A stretch of DNA of 36,470 nucleotides from contig JAYMTF010000437.1 in assembly GCA_036897485.1 (NCBI GenBank), positions 1 through 36,470 of the forward strand, in the 5' to 3' direction. The notes under the pieces were generated by a model. It ran no database searches. It was not told the DNA's origin and worked only from the letters and a program-made list of their open reading frames with translations. Every line of letters begins with the position of its first letter. Within the stretch, counting starts at the first letter, position 1. Positions 1 through 10,188 of this stretch are shown one piece after another. The DNA is from Pelargonium nanum (taxonomy: Eukaryota; Streptophyta; Magnoliopsida; Geraniales; Geraniaceae). A program made the position numbers and the translations under genes.

Positions 1-238
1 TTGTCCGCGGTTTTAAACAGTAGACAAAGTTCAGCTCTGCAGTCCAAAACCGCAGGAAGATTGGATTCAAAACCGTAGCGTAAAATGATGTTAGACTACG
101 GTTTTCAAATCGCGGTCCCATTCCCAAAACCATAGTATAAGCCTTTAACCGCGGTTTGGCCAACCGTTGTTAGGCCGCGGTTTAGGGTCTTAACTCTGCA
201 GTTTTTAACCGCGGTCTATTCCCTTATTTGTTGTAGTG
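1..238. mobile_element. Terminal part of a CACTA (En/Spm) DNA transposon, cut by the window edge
   Basis: Read on the - strand, the stretch begins at 238 with CACTACAACAAATAAGGG, the CACTA-type terminal inverted repeat. It is followed by many copies of a subterminal motif, CCGCGGTTT or close variants (AACCGCGG, CCGCAG, CCGTAG), in both orientations across the whole 238 bases. Such subterminal arrays are where the En/Spm transposase binds. The rest of the element lies left of the window, so its length and coding capacity cannot be judged. The target duplication (expected 3 bp, probably TAC at 239-241) cannot be verified. Confidence 0.82.
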
Positions 239-609
239 TACTAATTAACAGGTCGAGTTAGTCATACAAAGTGAAAATAAAGTTACTTAAATTTGTATCG
301 TGCCAAAAATGGACAAACGCTAGAAAGTAAGTGTAAAAGTGCAACAAAAATGAGGCAGTAGTTGGATATAAAGAGTCTTTTACACTTCTTAAGAAAAAGA
401 AGAGCAAAAGTGGTTTATGGGATTGTGTCTTCCTTCCACTTCACGTCTATTAATGTTGTAAGAGAATCATACATTTTAACGACCTGCCACTTTGCTTCAA
501 TTGCTTCCCATTTTAGCTTTCTAGACCAGTTGTTGAAATGCAACTTTCACTATCTTATTTCTTTTCTTTATTTTTTCAGATTTTGAGTAGAAGAAATTAT
601 AGATAGAAT
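239..609. other. Intergenic, AT-rich, no feature recognised
   Basis: This is the gap between the CACTA end and the hAT-like element. I see only AT-rich sequence and a short inverted pair (gtgtaaaagtg near 330 and cttttacacttc near 378). No reading frame here resembles a protein I know. Confidence 0.5.
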
Positions 610-1079
610 TAGAGATGACTATTTCCGTCATAATACGACACATGACACAAAAATAGCGTGTTTTGACTCAAATACTTTGTAATTGTATCGTGTCCGTATT
701 GGAGAACCCAACACGTTTAGTAATCGTGTCGTGTTGTGTTCGTGTTGGACCCTCAAAACACGCATACAATTGATTAGTCGTGTTGTGACACGCACGGCAC
801 GGCACGCCCAAAACGCACACTTAAGGGTATAATTGTAAATCAATCTTAGTAACGTGTCAAACTTGTTGGGTCTTGTCGTGCCAAACGTGTTGGATAGTGT
901 CGCGTCAAACATGTTGATTTCATCGTGTAGAATGTGTTGGGTCGTGCTCGTTTCAATCATATCGTGTCGTGTCAACATTGCTCGTTTAGTTATCGTGTTA
1001 AATGTGTCATGTTCGTGTTGAGTTGTGCAACACACAAACAATCTTCAATACGACACGCAAGTACAAATTGTTAGCTCTA
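610..1079. mobile_element. Non-autonomous hAT-like element rich in CGTGTCGTGT motifs
   Basis: The element opens with TAGAGATGACTATT and closes with AAATTGTTAGCTCTA, imperfect inverted ends of the common plant type TAGGGATGACAATT...AATTGCCAGCCCTA. It is flanked by an 8-bp near-perfect direct repeat, GATAGAAT (602-609) and GATACAAT (1080-1087). Eight bp is the target-site size of hAT transposons. The body is built of variants of CGTGTCGTGT and CGTGTTGGGT and has no transposase. A long open frame on the - strand here is a by-product of the repeats. Related elements are at 26920-27328 and 17129-17369. Confidence 0.65.
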
Positions 1080-1685
1080 GATACAATATATTTACTTTGG
1101 CCTCAAGACCACCAATTAATAAAAATGAAAAATACAAAAACTTCCATTTTGGTTCGAAAAAAAGTATATATTGATTACAGAAATGTCTGCATACAAACGG
1201 GGTGTAAATAAATGGTTATTAATTTTTATAGTCGGTTTAGATAATTCTTACTGTTTTCATAACTTCGTACACTTATGTGTACAATTAATTATGTGCATCT
1301 AAATGCTCTCAAATTTTTAACTATTTGAAAGTCGTATTAGTTAATCAAATTCCAACCTCATAATATCATTAGTGTGTAGTAATTTCTATGACTAATCCCA
1401 CAAACTTTTATCATACTTAATAAGTTCACAAAAATATTTGGATAGTGAAAATGTATAAACAGTTAAATTGATCGTAAAGATATTTAGACGTTCAAATTTT
1501 CGTCTTCGTTTAGATATTTACCGTTAGTCTCAACATTTTCATTTTTAAAACCAAATGGATCACTCATAAGCCTCAATTGATCATAATAATGAGATTCTTT
1601 CAAATTCCTAGTATACATCAGTTTGGTAGATAGTTATTTAAATAATTAGTAATTTTTTAATATTTTTCAACTTTCCTTATCTTTG
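1080..1685. other. Intergenic upstream region of the metalloproteinase gene
   Basis: AT-rich sequence with no repeat or gene I recognise. It holds the distal promoter of the + strand gene at 1740. No confident cis-element beyond the TATA box listed separately. Confidence 0.5.
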
Positions 1686-1693
1686 TTATAAAG
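1686..1693 (+). promoter_or_regulatory. Probable TATA box of the metalloproteinase gene
   Basis: TTATAAAG lies about 47 bases before the ATG at 1740. This would place transcription start roughly at 1717-1725 and leave a leader of only about 15-25 bases. It is the only good TATA match in the preceding 100 bases. Assigned by position and motif only. Confidence 0.5.
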
Positions 1694-1739
1694 CTATTGG
1701 ATCCAATCCATACATGCTAGTCTCTAATGCCACCACACC

Positions 1740-2822
1740 ATGTTTCTCTTCTTCCATTTTTTCTTGCATATTCTCTTCCTTTTCTCTCTGGCCTTCCCAA
1801 CATGCTTAGTAGCCAGATCGGTAACCGAATTTATCCCGACACATCCACCACCGAAAAATCTTGTACCAATCGAAAAGTACAACACGAAATGGCGTAAAAT
1901 TGACCGTTTCCTCAACGTCGGAAGAGGAAGTGACATTGAAGGCATAACAGAGATCAAGAAGTACTTCCATCACTATGGATATCTCGCGCCACAATTTTCT
2001 AACATCACCAACAAATTCGATGATTCATTTGAATCGGCTATCAGGAGATACCAAAGTAAACTTGGTTTGCAAGTCACGGGCCAGCTTGATTTTGACACGC
2101 TCTCTCAAATCGTTATCCCCAGATGTGGTGTGCGGGACACCAACAAATTGTACGCAAGAAAGCACTTCTTGCATTTCCCAAGAAACCCTAGATGGGCCCG
2201 GCCGCTACCAACGACGCTAACTTATGCATTTAAAACGGAAAACATGATCAAATACATAACTCTTGTGGATATAAGGGTTGTGTTCAAACGTGCCTTTTCC
2301 CGATGGGCATCTGTTGTACCGATTACATTCACTGAAACGAATGACTATGATTTCTCTGATATAAAAATAGGGTTTTACACTGGAGATCACGGCGATGGAG
2401 AGCCATTCGATGGGACACTTGGCATTTTAGCACATGCGTTTTCTCCGGAAAGTGGGAAGTTCCACCTTGACGCCGCAGAGACATGGGCAACTGACTTTGA
2501 TTCAGAGCACTCAAAGAACGCGATTGATTTAGAATCGGTTGTGACGCACGAGATCGGTCATTTATTGGGGTTAGGACACAGCTCAGTAAAGGAAGCTGTA
2601 ATGTACCCAAGCTTGAAACCTAGGGAAAGGAAAGTGGATTTGAAGGTGGATGATATAGAGGGAGTGCAAGCTCTGTATGGATCAAACCCTAATTTCAGGT
2701 TTGGTTCTTTGTCTGAATCTGACACTTCTGCTAATCACAATGATGATAATTTGAGAATTAGATCATCTGAGCTGCTCACTTTGTTGCTAACTTTGGTAAT
2801 TAACACATGGATTCTTTTGTAA
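1740..2822 (+). CDS. MMP: Matrix metalloproteinase (plant MMP, M10A), secreted, probably GPI-anchored
   Basis: Intronless 360-aa zinc endopeptidase of the plant matrixin family, as is usual for plant MMPs. A hydrophobic signal peptide covers residues 1 to about 25. A peptidoglycan-binding-like propeptide domain (about 55-120) follows and ends in the cysteine switch PRCGVRD (127-133), whose Cys holds the catalytic zinc until activation. The catalytic domain (about 150-315) carries the structural metal loop GDHGDGEPFDG (215-225), the zinc site HEIGHLLGLGH (270-280, three His and the catalytic Glu271) and the Met-turn VMYP (Met288). An N-glycosylation sequon (NIT) is at 88-90. The polar stretch 320-342 followed by a hydrophobic tail (344-360) fits a GPI-attachment signal, so the mature enzyme probably sits on the outer plasma membrane or in the wall. 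All catalytic residues are present. AATAAA lies at 2833-2838, ten bases after the stop. Which MMP paralogue this is cannot be settled. Confidence 0.95.
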   Translation: MFLFFHFFLHILFLFSLAFPTCLVARSVTEFIPTHPPPKNLVPIEKYNTKWRKIDRFLNVGRGSDIEGITEIKKYFHHYGYLAPQFSNITNKFDDSFESAIRRYQSKLGLQVTGQLDFDTLSQIVIPRCGVRDTNKLYARKHFLHFPRNPRWARPLPTTLTYAFKTENMIKYITLVDIRVVFKRAFSRWASVVPITFTETNDYDFSDIKIGFYTGDHGDGEPFDGTLGILAHAFSPESGKFHLDAAETWATDFDSEHSKNAIDLESVVTHEIGHLLGLGHSSVKEAVMYPSLKPRERKVDLKVDDIEGVQALYGSNPNFRFGSLSESDTSANHNDDNLRIRSSELLTLLLTLVINTWILL

Positions 2823-3470
2823 TTTTTGGGGCAATAAATATAATCTACTTTTTGGGGGTCAATTTGGTAATTAGATATAAATTTATAGAGATGTATTTTT
2901 TTTCATGTATATTTTATTTTATACATCAATGTTGCCTCATATTCCATTTCCTCTATTAGATTATTAGAACAATAGCACTTCAATATATGCACTAGTTAGG
3001 TGCATAAACAAATACACAAATAACTGTGTACAAAAACTTACTAATGTTTGGCTGTATTCTTTTCACATTTTAGAAAATAAAAATACTCAGACAAACATTG
3101 AAAATAGTACCAACAAACATTGACTCATTTTTGTGAACATTTTGTATATGCACTTGTTTGTGGGCATATACTTTTTCAAAAGGGCTCATTACTATTATCG
3201 GATAAACTAATGGCAATAGCCATTTTGAGTCCACAATTAAAAGTTGAAAGAAAAAATAGAAATTTTTATCTAAAATTAACCTCAAAAGGGGTCAATCAAT
3301 CAAATGATTTATGGAGAAGAATATGAAACAAAAGGCAACAATGTCAAAAACCACACCCATATATATCATACACAACAAACATATATTCATATCACATGGG
3401 CTACTACTCCAAAGACCATATTGACAACATAACTCCCATACCACAAAACTTGTCTCCTCCCTGAGACCAT
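2823..3470. other. Intergenic region between convergent 3' ends
   Basis: This separates the metalloproteinase stop from the stop of the - strand DUF1218 gene, so it holds both 3' UTRs. AATAAA at 2833-2838 is a candidate polyadenylation signal for the + strand gene. The rest is AT-rich with no recognised gene or repeat. Confidence 0.5.
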
Positions 3471-6400
3471 CTATAGATTTCCCATCCGGATGCCAGTGTC
3501 TCTGCTTGGAAGGTGGCCATCATTTGCCTTAGAAAAGCAAACATAATACATCTCGGAGATTATGCCTGTAAGGACAACAAAGGCGGCGCCAGCCCCAAAA
3601 ATTCCCTTTCTCAAGCTTTCGCACGAAAAAGGATGATCGGTCACGAGAGTTCTATACTTGGTGTGATAGGCATTTCTAACTGAACCCGCAAGCAAGCATA
3701 TCTCCGCAATGAGAAAGAACACCCTAAAAGGATGGCAATACGATAAGTTTGGTGCAAATTTTGCCAATTTGAGAGTTAAAAAATAAGGAGAAACTTCATT
3801 TAACTACCATGCATGAACTATGTCCCTTCTTTATCTAGCTCCATGAACCTTTTTCCAAATCAACAAACTACCTAATGTTTCAAAATATGAAAATATTATT
3901 AATACCGTTAGGTTAAGATTTAATATGACTAACTTTCTCTTTTATAAATATCAAAATGTTTTAAAATTAACCATTAAAGGTTAGTTATGTACTTTTTTTT
4001 TAATGGGAAAAAAATCTACACATTTCAGAACCTATGGCTTTTATTTAAAAATTTCAAGTGAAACGAAGGACAAAAATGTCAATTTTACAGGTTGAAACTA
4101 TCCTCACCCAATTTCTAGGGATAAACCACACTTTTTACCGGTCCAACGAGGTAAACATTAAAAAAAAATTAAGCTTAGTTTCCCCGAAATTTACAGTTCA
4201 ATTGCATAGGTTAGGTAAGTACGTACCAGCAAGTGATGAATAAGACAATTGCCCAAGTTCTAGAACCACCGGGTCGCAAGACCTTCCCACAACATAAGCA
4301 TCGACTTGCCACCATAATTAGCATTTGACTAAACAAAAGGAATAGAAATGCACCCACACCTAAGCCAGTTGCAATGTCCGAATCATAAACACAATAACTA
4401 TAAGTTGGATCAGTGGTGAGCTTGCCCTGTTAGATAAGACATCAACAATGAGAATCAATGATTTCCAAGAGAGACACTATGCTCTCTAGGTTTATTTAGT
4501 GACAATGGAGAATGTTTATTTAGTAACAATATACATGCAACAATCCTTGCATCTCTTGTTGATGGTAAAAAGTTCCAGATACTAACCAAACCGTACTTAT
4601 TTCCATTTTCAATATGTTTGGACCTTAACAATATACCACTCCAGTTTAGAGAAAACATTACTTAAAACTCGTCTCATCTCTACCGTTGAACAATATGCAT
4701 ATGAATGTGATGAAAACTCATTCATAGATGGTTTCATGTGTTGTTCTACCTCAAATATGCTGCAAAATACTATTGTCACCACGTACATTGCCACATCAGC
4801 AAAGTTATTAAATTTGAAAAGTGTTAATATGAAGAATAGGAAAATGGTACTCACAATATAGTTGTCGGGTTTCATAACAAAAAGAAAAAGAAAAAGAGAA
4901 AGAGAGAATCAAAACCTTCCTATACTAGAGTTGAAAATGGGCCAGAAGTTTTAATATATAAATGAACATTTAATGTTTCTTTTTTGTTGCCAAGAGTCAT
5001 CAACGAATGGCCTAATTTCTTGCCAAATGTTTGAAGCGCAGAATTGCAAACACCAAAATGACTACCCCGTTTCTCTGAATTTGACAAGATTCTGATCCTA
5101 GCTTAAACTCTCATAACAAAAACATGAAATTAAAACTTCGTGTTCACAAATTTATTAATGAAACCTATCTAGCTTGGTCCATCTAGGCATCAGTCCAAGT
5201 CCAATCATTTTCATACCATTACAGAAAAACTATTATTATAATAGCCTTACAAATTTGAGGAAACCATAAACCAAATGCTAACTAAAACTATGTAAAATAG
5301 CCAAACCTTTCAATGCTAAATGTCCCAAGTTTTGTACAAAATTTGGTGTACAAAGTGATGTGGCAATCTACATGGCACATATATTTTTCATATTTTGTGG
5401 TTTAAAATTAAGTTTAAACGAATAAAAACCCGACATATATGATATCACAACCCTTCCATGAATTTATGGCGCGGAGCGCCCGGTTTATAAGACCTATTGT
5501 ACACGCGGCGAATTGTTATTTAACCATGTCATCAATAAAGTAATTGATGTGTCATGTTTCTTTATTTGCCACATCATTTTGTACAAGTATTTTTGTACAA
5601 AATTTGGGACATATAGCATTACTCAAAAAACATATAGCAGGTTAGACAATAAATTCCACAAAGTTAATCCAAAAACAGGAAACTATTTTTTAAACCCACA
5701 AATGGAATCAGAAGTAGTTTGCAAAAGAGTAGCATATCAGAAACCAACACATACCATTACCCAATCACCAAAAAAACTAACAAACCAATTGATTCCAACA
5801 TAAAAAAAATGATATTAAATAGTTGTTCATATCATAGAAACCATAAACCAATACCAGAAACAATCTACTAGGCCAAAACTTTCAATAAATTACAAAATGC
5901 ATATAGCAAGTTGAACTAGAACCCACAAATTTACCAAAATTGATTAAAAAAAACAATTATTTTCAAAACCCAGAAAATACATGAAAGCAAAACATATAAA
6001 AAATGGACACATACCCACTTAGCGAAAACAAGACCACTTTTTTCATACAAGAAAACGAGAAAAAAGAATCTCAATCATCTATTAATGGTTTCGACTCAGA
6101 CAAATTGGTGAGAGGATGACGTGTATACCAGCCCTAGTGAATTTATGGGTTGACACCCAAATAAACTTGTGGCGCGCCTGCCCATATTCAATTGAATTGA
6201 GTCTTAGATGATCTCAGTCTCTACTCTCTAACAAATTAGATCAATTAAATAGTGAGATCATTCATAGAAACCTTAAACCAAGTGCCCACTAAGCAAAAAC
6301 AAAACAATATATGACAGCAAAAATAGTTTACAAAAGCAAAAACATATAAACAATGGGCACATATCCACCTAACAAAACAAGGCCAAACATTTTCATACTC

Positions 6401-7244
6401 ATCAAAAATTGGACTCCCTCCGTCCCAACATAAGAGTCCTTCCTATTTTGAGAAAAATTAAGGAGAAGTTAGTTAGTGTTGTATGTTTACTCTCATATAC
6501 CTATGCACATGTGTTGTAACAAACTTAAGAGATATCAACTAACATATCATATGGACACTAGTGTTAATTCATGCATAACTAACTTTCTAAAAAAAAAACA
6601 AGACAATTATTTTGGGGCAAAAATGCAAGTAAAACAGGACACTTTTTTTGGGGCGGGAGGCGTATAGACTAGCTGAGCTAATTCATAGAAACCATAAACC
6701 AAGTGCCAACAAACACTATCAACATGGCCAAAGCATATAATAAATTACAAAACACCTATAAATTCCCCCAAAATTAATTAAAAAAACAAAACTATTTTCA
6801 AAACCCATGAAATATATGAGAGCAAAAGCAAAACATATAGCAAAATTGTGAAATTGGCCCATACCCACTTAATCCAAAACCAAGACTAATTATTTTCATA
6901 GACCAATTGCCAACAAACACTATCATTATAGTCAAACCAAGACTAATTATTTTCAAAACCCAGAAAATATCTAAAAGCAAAGCGTATCAGAAATGGACAC
7001 ATACCCAGTAAGCAAAAACAATACCAACTATTTTCATACACATAAACAAATACTATGAAATAGCATAGCATTCAATAAATTACAAAACACCCAAACAAAA
7101 ATATTCGGAAAGAAAAAAAGAAAAAAAAGAAAGCAAAAGGAATAGAGGACTCACAGTACTTCTTCTCTGCTCAGCAGCAACAGCAAGAGCAAAAGCAATC
7201 AGATCAAAGACGAAAACCACAACCAACAACACTGTTGAAGCCAT
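3471..7244 (-). CDS. DUF1218 family four-transmembrane protein (MWL-like), 3 exons
   Basis: Exons, read on the - strand: 7244-7155, 4426-4227, 3723-3471. All junctions are GT-AG, with phase 0 then phase 2, giving 180 aa. The start MASTVLLVVV fits the family, and the first helix opens directly after it. Four membrane helices are visible at about 3-23, 50-70, 88-111 and 138-159. Family hallmarks are AEQRRS (24-29), YCVYDSDIATGLG (41-53), the Cys cluster SRCLCCGK (71-78) with GGSR (83-86), WVFFLIAEICLLAGSVRNAY (97-116) and a final YYVCFSKA (156-163). DUF1218 proteins are plant-specific. Arabidopsis members MWL-1 and MWL-2 affect lignin in secondary walls, and an endomembrane location is likely. 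The molecular activity is unknown. Intron 1 (4427-7154, 2.7 kb) is unusually long and full of repeats, listed separately. The C-terminal tail after about 164 is not conserved. Confidence 0.93.
5312..5620. mobile_element. MITE with long terminal inverted repeats, in the DUF1218 intron 1
   Basis: The left end reads AATGCTAAATGTCCCAAG and continues TTTTGTACAAAATTTGG. The reverse complement of the right end reads AATGCTATATGTCCCAAA and continues TTTTGTACAAAAATAC. The pairing persists through TGTACAAAATGATGTGGCA for about 50-60 bases on each side, around an AT-rich centre with a short GC-rich patch near 5470 (GGCGCGGAGCGCC). No coding capacity. The superfamily is uncertain because no clear target duplication is visible. 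Confidence 0.7.
5836..7092. repeat. Diverged tandem repeat array in the DUF1218 intron 1
   Basis: At least four diverged copies of a roughly 150-220 base unit follow each other. Shared pieces include CATAGAAACCATAAACCAA, CCAACAAACACTATCA, CAATAAATTACAAAA, ATTTTCAAAACCCAGAAAAT and ATGGACACATACCCA. Copies start near 5836, 6263, 6682 and 6901, and partial copies near 5264 and 5640 may extend the array to the left. The array is interrupted by the Stowaway element at 6414-6662. Units are too diverged for a recent satellite. The boundary values are by eye. Confidence 0.6.
6414..6662. mobile_element. Stowaway MITE (Tc1/mariner type), in the DUF1218 intron 1
   Basis: Ends are CTCCCTCCGTCCCAACATAA on the left and, in reverse complement, CGCCTCCCGCCCCAAAAAAA on the right, the well-known plant Stowaway consensus CTCCCTCCGTCCCAAAATAA. 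The interior shares CATGTGTTGTAACAAACTTA with the copy at 29905-30161. The right flank has TA, the expected target. The left flank reads GGA, so the left edge is eroded. Non-coding. Confidence 0.75.
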
Positions 7245-7358
7245 ACCCAAATCTCTCTTTCGTTTTTTTCTGAAACCCACCAAAAGATGAAGAAAATCTA
7301 GTATATGGAGAGACAGAGACGGTGGTGTTGGTAACGCACGCGCTCTGTGCATTGGCTG

Positions 7359-7364
7359 TTTATA
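7359..7364 (-). promoter_or_regulatory. Probable TATA box of the DUF1218 gene
   Basis: On the - strand CTATAAACAG lies about 115 bases before the ATG (7244). Transcription would start near 7325-7335, followed by a CT-rich leader (CTCTGTCTCTCC), common in plant 5' UTRs. Motif and spacing only. Confidence 0.5.
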
Positions 7365-8108
7365 GATACATACTATGTTTTTTGGGGTTTTGTAAATTAC
7401 TTGTCGGGGACGGAAATGCGAAGATCCAAATTAAATATTAAAAATAAAAAAATTGGAAAAAAGAGCCGCTGTTACAAGAAAATTATGCTCTCTCTGTATT
7501 TGCATGATTTGTTATCTTATCATTCTTCCCAAAATAATTGTTTTATAATTATGTATAACAAATATCATAGTGATGTGGAATTCTATTTTGTCATTGTGAC
7601 TGTTTCTCATTTTGATACAAAAAACACAACCATCCTGAAAGGAAAATAGTAATATTTTTCCTGTAAAATATAAATGTCGTGTTTATTATATTTTCACTTT
7701 TATTATTTCTAATAATTCATGAATAATTAATTTTTAAAAATAAAAAGACACTTATTTTGGGATAGAGTGTGTATTGAATTCGATCCATCCAAATCAATCC
7801 CAATCCGGTCCAGACCAACCTATATCCTTCCAAATCAAAATCCACATTCCTAATCTGCAACAATGCTGTTGAGAGGAACCATTCTTTTATTCCACAAGTC
7901 AGTGTGTGCCAAAGAAATGACACAATCATCTCAAGTAAATAATATGAGGGGTTTTCACTAATAATGTCAACTTTGTATATCTAAAGATTTGTTTACTACA
8001 ATTCAATTCAATTCAATTCAATTCTAGTACAAAACATCAGAGATACAGACAGACATGCAGGCAGCAAAAGCGGGACACTCTTCTGATAATACTTGGAAAG
8101 AAAAATCC
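7365..8108. other. Intergenic region upstream of DUF1218 and 3' of SF3B2
   Basis: Very AT-rich. It contains the distal promoter of the DUF1218 gene and the 3' UTR of SF3B2. At 7745-7770 the words GACACTTATTTTGGGAT resemble one end of a Stowaway MITE, but I cannot pair it with a second end. A short (AATTC)n microsatellite lies at about 7999-8024 in the probable SF3B2 3' UTR. Confidence 0.45.
7999..8024. repeat. (AATTC)n microsatellite
   Basis: About five perfect copies of the pentamer AATTC lie just downstream of the SF3B2 stop (8109) in the transcribed direction, probably within its 3' UTR. Read directly. Confidence 0.85.
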
Positions 8109-10156
8109 CTAGAATTTGAAATCCTTCTTCTTTGTCTTCCCCTCCTTTTCTTGCATCTTCCGCTTCCTTTTCTTTTCATTCTGCACAATTTTTAATCTCA
8201 CCATTAGTGTGTGTATTTGGATTTCAGATCCGGACCCAACCCATAACAATGCAGACCAAATGTAAAATCATAACCTAAAACCCATCGTGTATTTGGGTTG
8301 CACAACGCAAATTGGGTTTCGGGTCAGATTTTTTAGGCTCAGGTTGGAAAACCTGAACCCGACCTGCTGCAAGAGGAGCGGGTTTCAGGTCACACAAAAA
8401 GTGTGGGTTTGCCCAACCCTACCCGGAAATGAATCAAATCTATTTTATGCAGCCCTAACCCGCAAGAATCCGGTCGGATTTCCAGTCAAAAGTAATTTGG
8501 ATTTCATTACAACTACCAAACCATTAATAATCTCACCTCAGCAACCATGTCACTGAAATCCTCACGCTGGCTCCGCATCTTCTCCTCCTCTCTTGCTTCC
8601 TCGTACCTATTAAAAAAATGCATCACATTAGTGTTGCATTACAACCAAAAGCATTAACAATATAGTATCATCAGCAACAACTCCTCTTACTTCGCAGGTA
8701 AAACATTCTCCATAAGCTCCAGTTCTTCGGGTTGCAGTGTGACATCCACTTTATCTGATTTCTGACCTCTAAGCAGATCAACCTGCAATGAAGATTGCAA
8801 AAAAGTTAGTATGACAATTACAATGGTAATCCATATTTTATCATGCTCGTGAATTATTGTCCTATTCGTTATAGCAATCACTAATGCCCAACTATCACGT
8901 CCATAATGGGTTGTCTTGTCTACTACACAAATTTCAAGCCAGCACCGAGCATATTCATCCACCAAAATGTTAACGTCAGCAATCAATAATCCATGATTAC
9001 TCATTGATTTTTCATCCAACAAACTAAATCATAGGCAATTATTTATTGAAACTGTGTAGCAATGACGGTTTTCACAACCTTTTCTTAATAGTTAATAATA
9101 TTCTAACTGAGAAGTGATGATTTTCAAGGATATAAACCTCATTGGACACAAATTTTAAAGTTAAAGCAGCGAAGTGATACTTCTTAAATTAAAATAGACA
9201 AGGTCTACACATAAGAGTTTATTTCACTTACAAAACTGTATTACTTGACTATTTTATCGCGGAATACCAGTTTGTTGGTAACTAGGCCCAATAAAACATC
9301 ATCATCATGATTATGATGAATAATAATAATCTTTTGTATGGCACTAAGGCGCTACCATTGCATGCCATATCCTTGAATTTATTATAACCCACCAATAGGG
9401 TTATATTCTTAACCCATGTGAGAATTGGATTGAAGTTGAAACGGATATGAGTTCCACTAACCAATTCAATATTATCTACTATGATGAATGATCATCGCTA
9501 TATCAAGTGTGACAATCAAGGCCTAAAGAAATAAAGGACAATTAAGATGGTCTGGCTCAAGCACACGAATTTATGCACATCGCTGTTTCTTACCCTTTTG
9601 GCCGATGTCTTATCTTGAGTACCAGCGCCAACAACATACCTGTATATGCAGAAAGTAATGTGTTATGGAGCAATACAGATAAGAAGATTCACAGACAGAA
9701 TTTATAAGCATTTATAAAAGAAATTTTTGCATACGTGTGTGTTGTTCCAAGTAAAGTCCCAGGAGCAATTCTTTCTTCTTTCTCTTCAAGTACCTATTGA
9801 CAAAATTATAACGTGTATATGTCGTCAATATGTGCTACAAAAACATCAAAAGTTTTGGCAAAATAACAATAGTATGAAAAATCAATACTTACTTGGTAAA
9901 GAGGCCTTTCGGGTTCCTTCCTTTGTTGTTTACGCAACTCAATAACATCAGGTGTCTCAACTCCAGTGGGAGTGCTGACCCACAAATAAAAAGGTGTTAC
10001 ACAGTGTAAATCAACACTTAAAATGCTGCACTCATTTCAATAAAATGGCAATCTTTATTATTTCACTAAAGTCTCAAATTAACTGCGCACCTTGAAAGGC
10101 TGTCTACTGACTGGATGCCATCCTCTAATTCCTCTTCCTCCATCTGTTCTTCCTCT

Positions 10157-10188
<32 letters not shown>

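Noticed and set aside
628-1041. 137-codon open frame on the - strand
   Set aside because: It lies entirely inside the CGTGTCGTGT repeat element and has the repetitive composition of that repeat. No protein family is recognisable.
4455-4875. Two overlapping open frames on the - strand in the DUF1218 intron
   Set aside because: They lie just upstream of exon 2 in the intron, have no family resemblance, and are not needed for the 180-aa product, which matches the family without them.
8196-8536. GGGTTTCGGGTC / GAACCCGACC-type repeat in the last SF3B2 intron
   Set aside because: It resembles the hAT-like repeat at 17129-17369, but I could not define ends or a target duplication, so it is not listed as an element.
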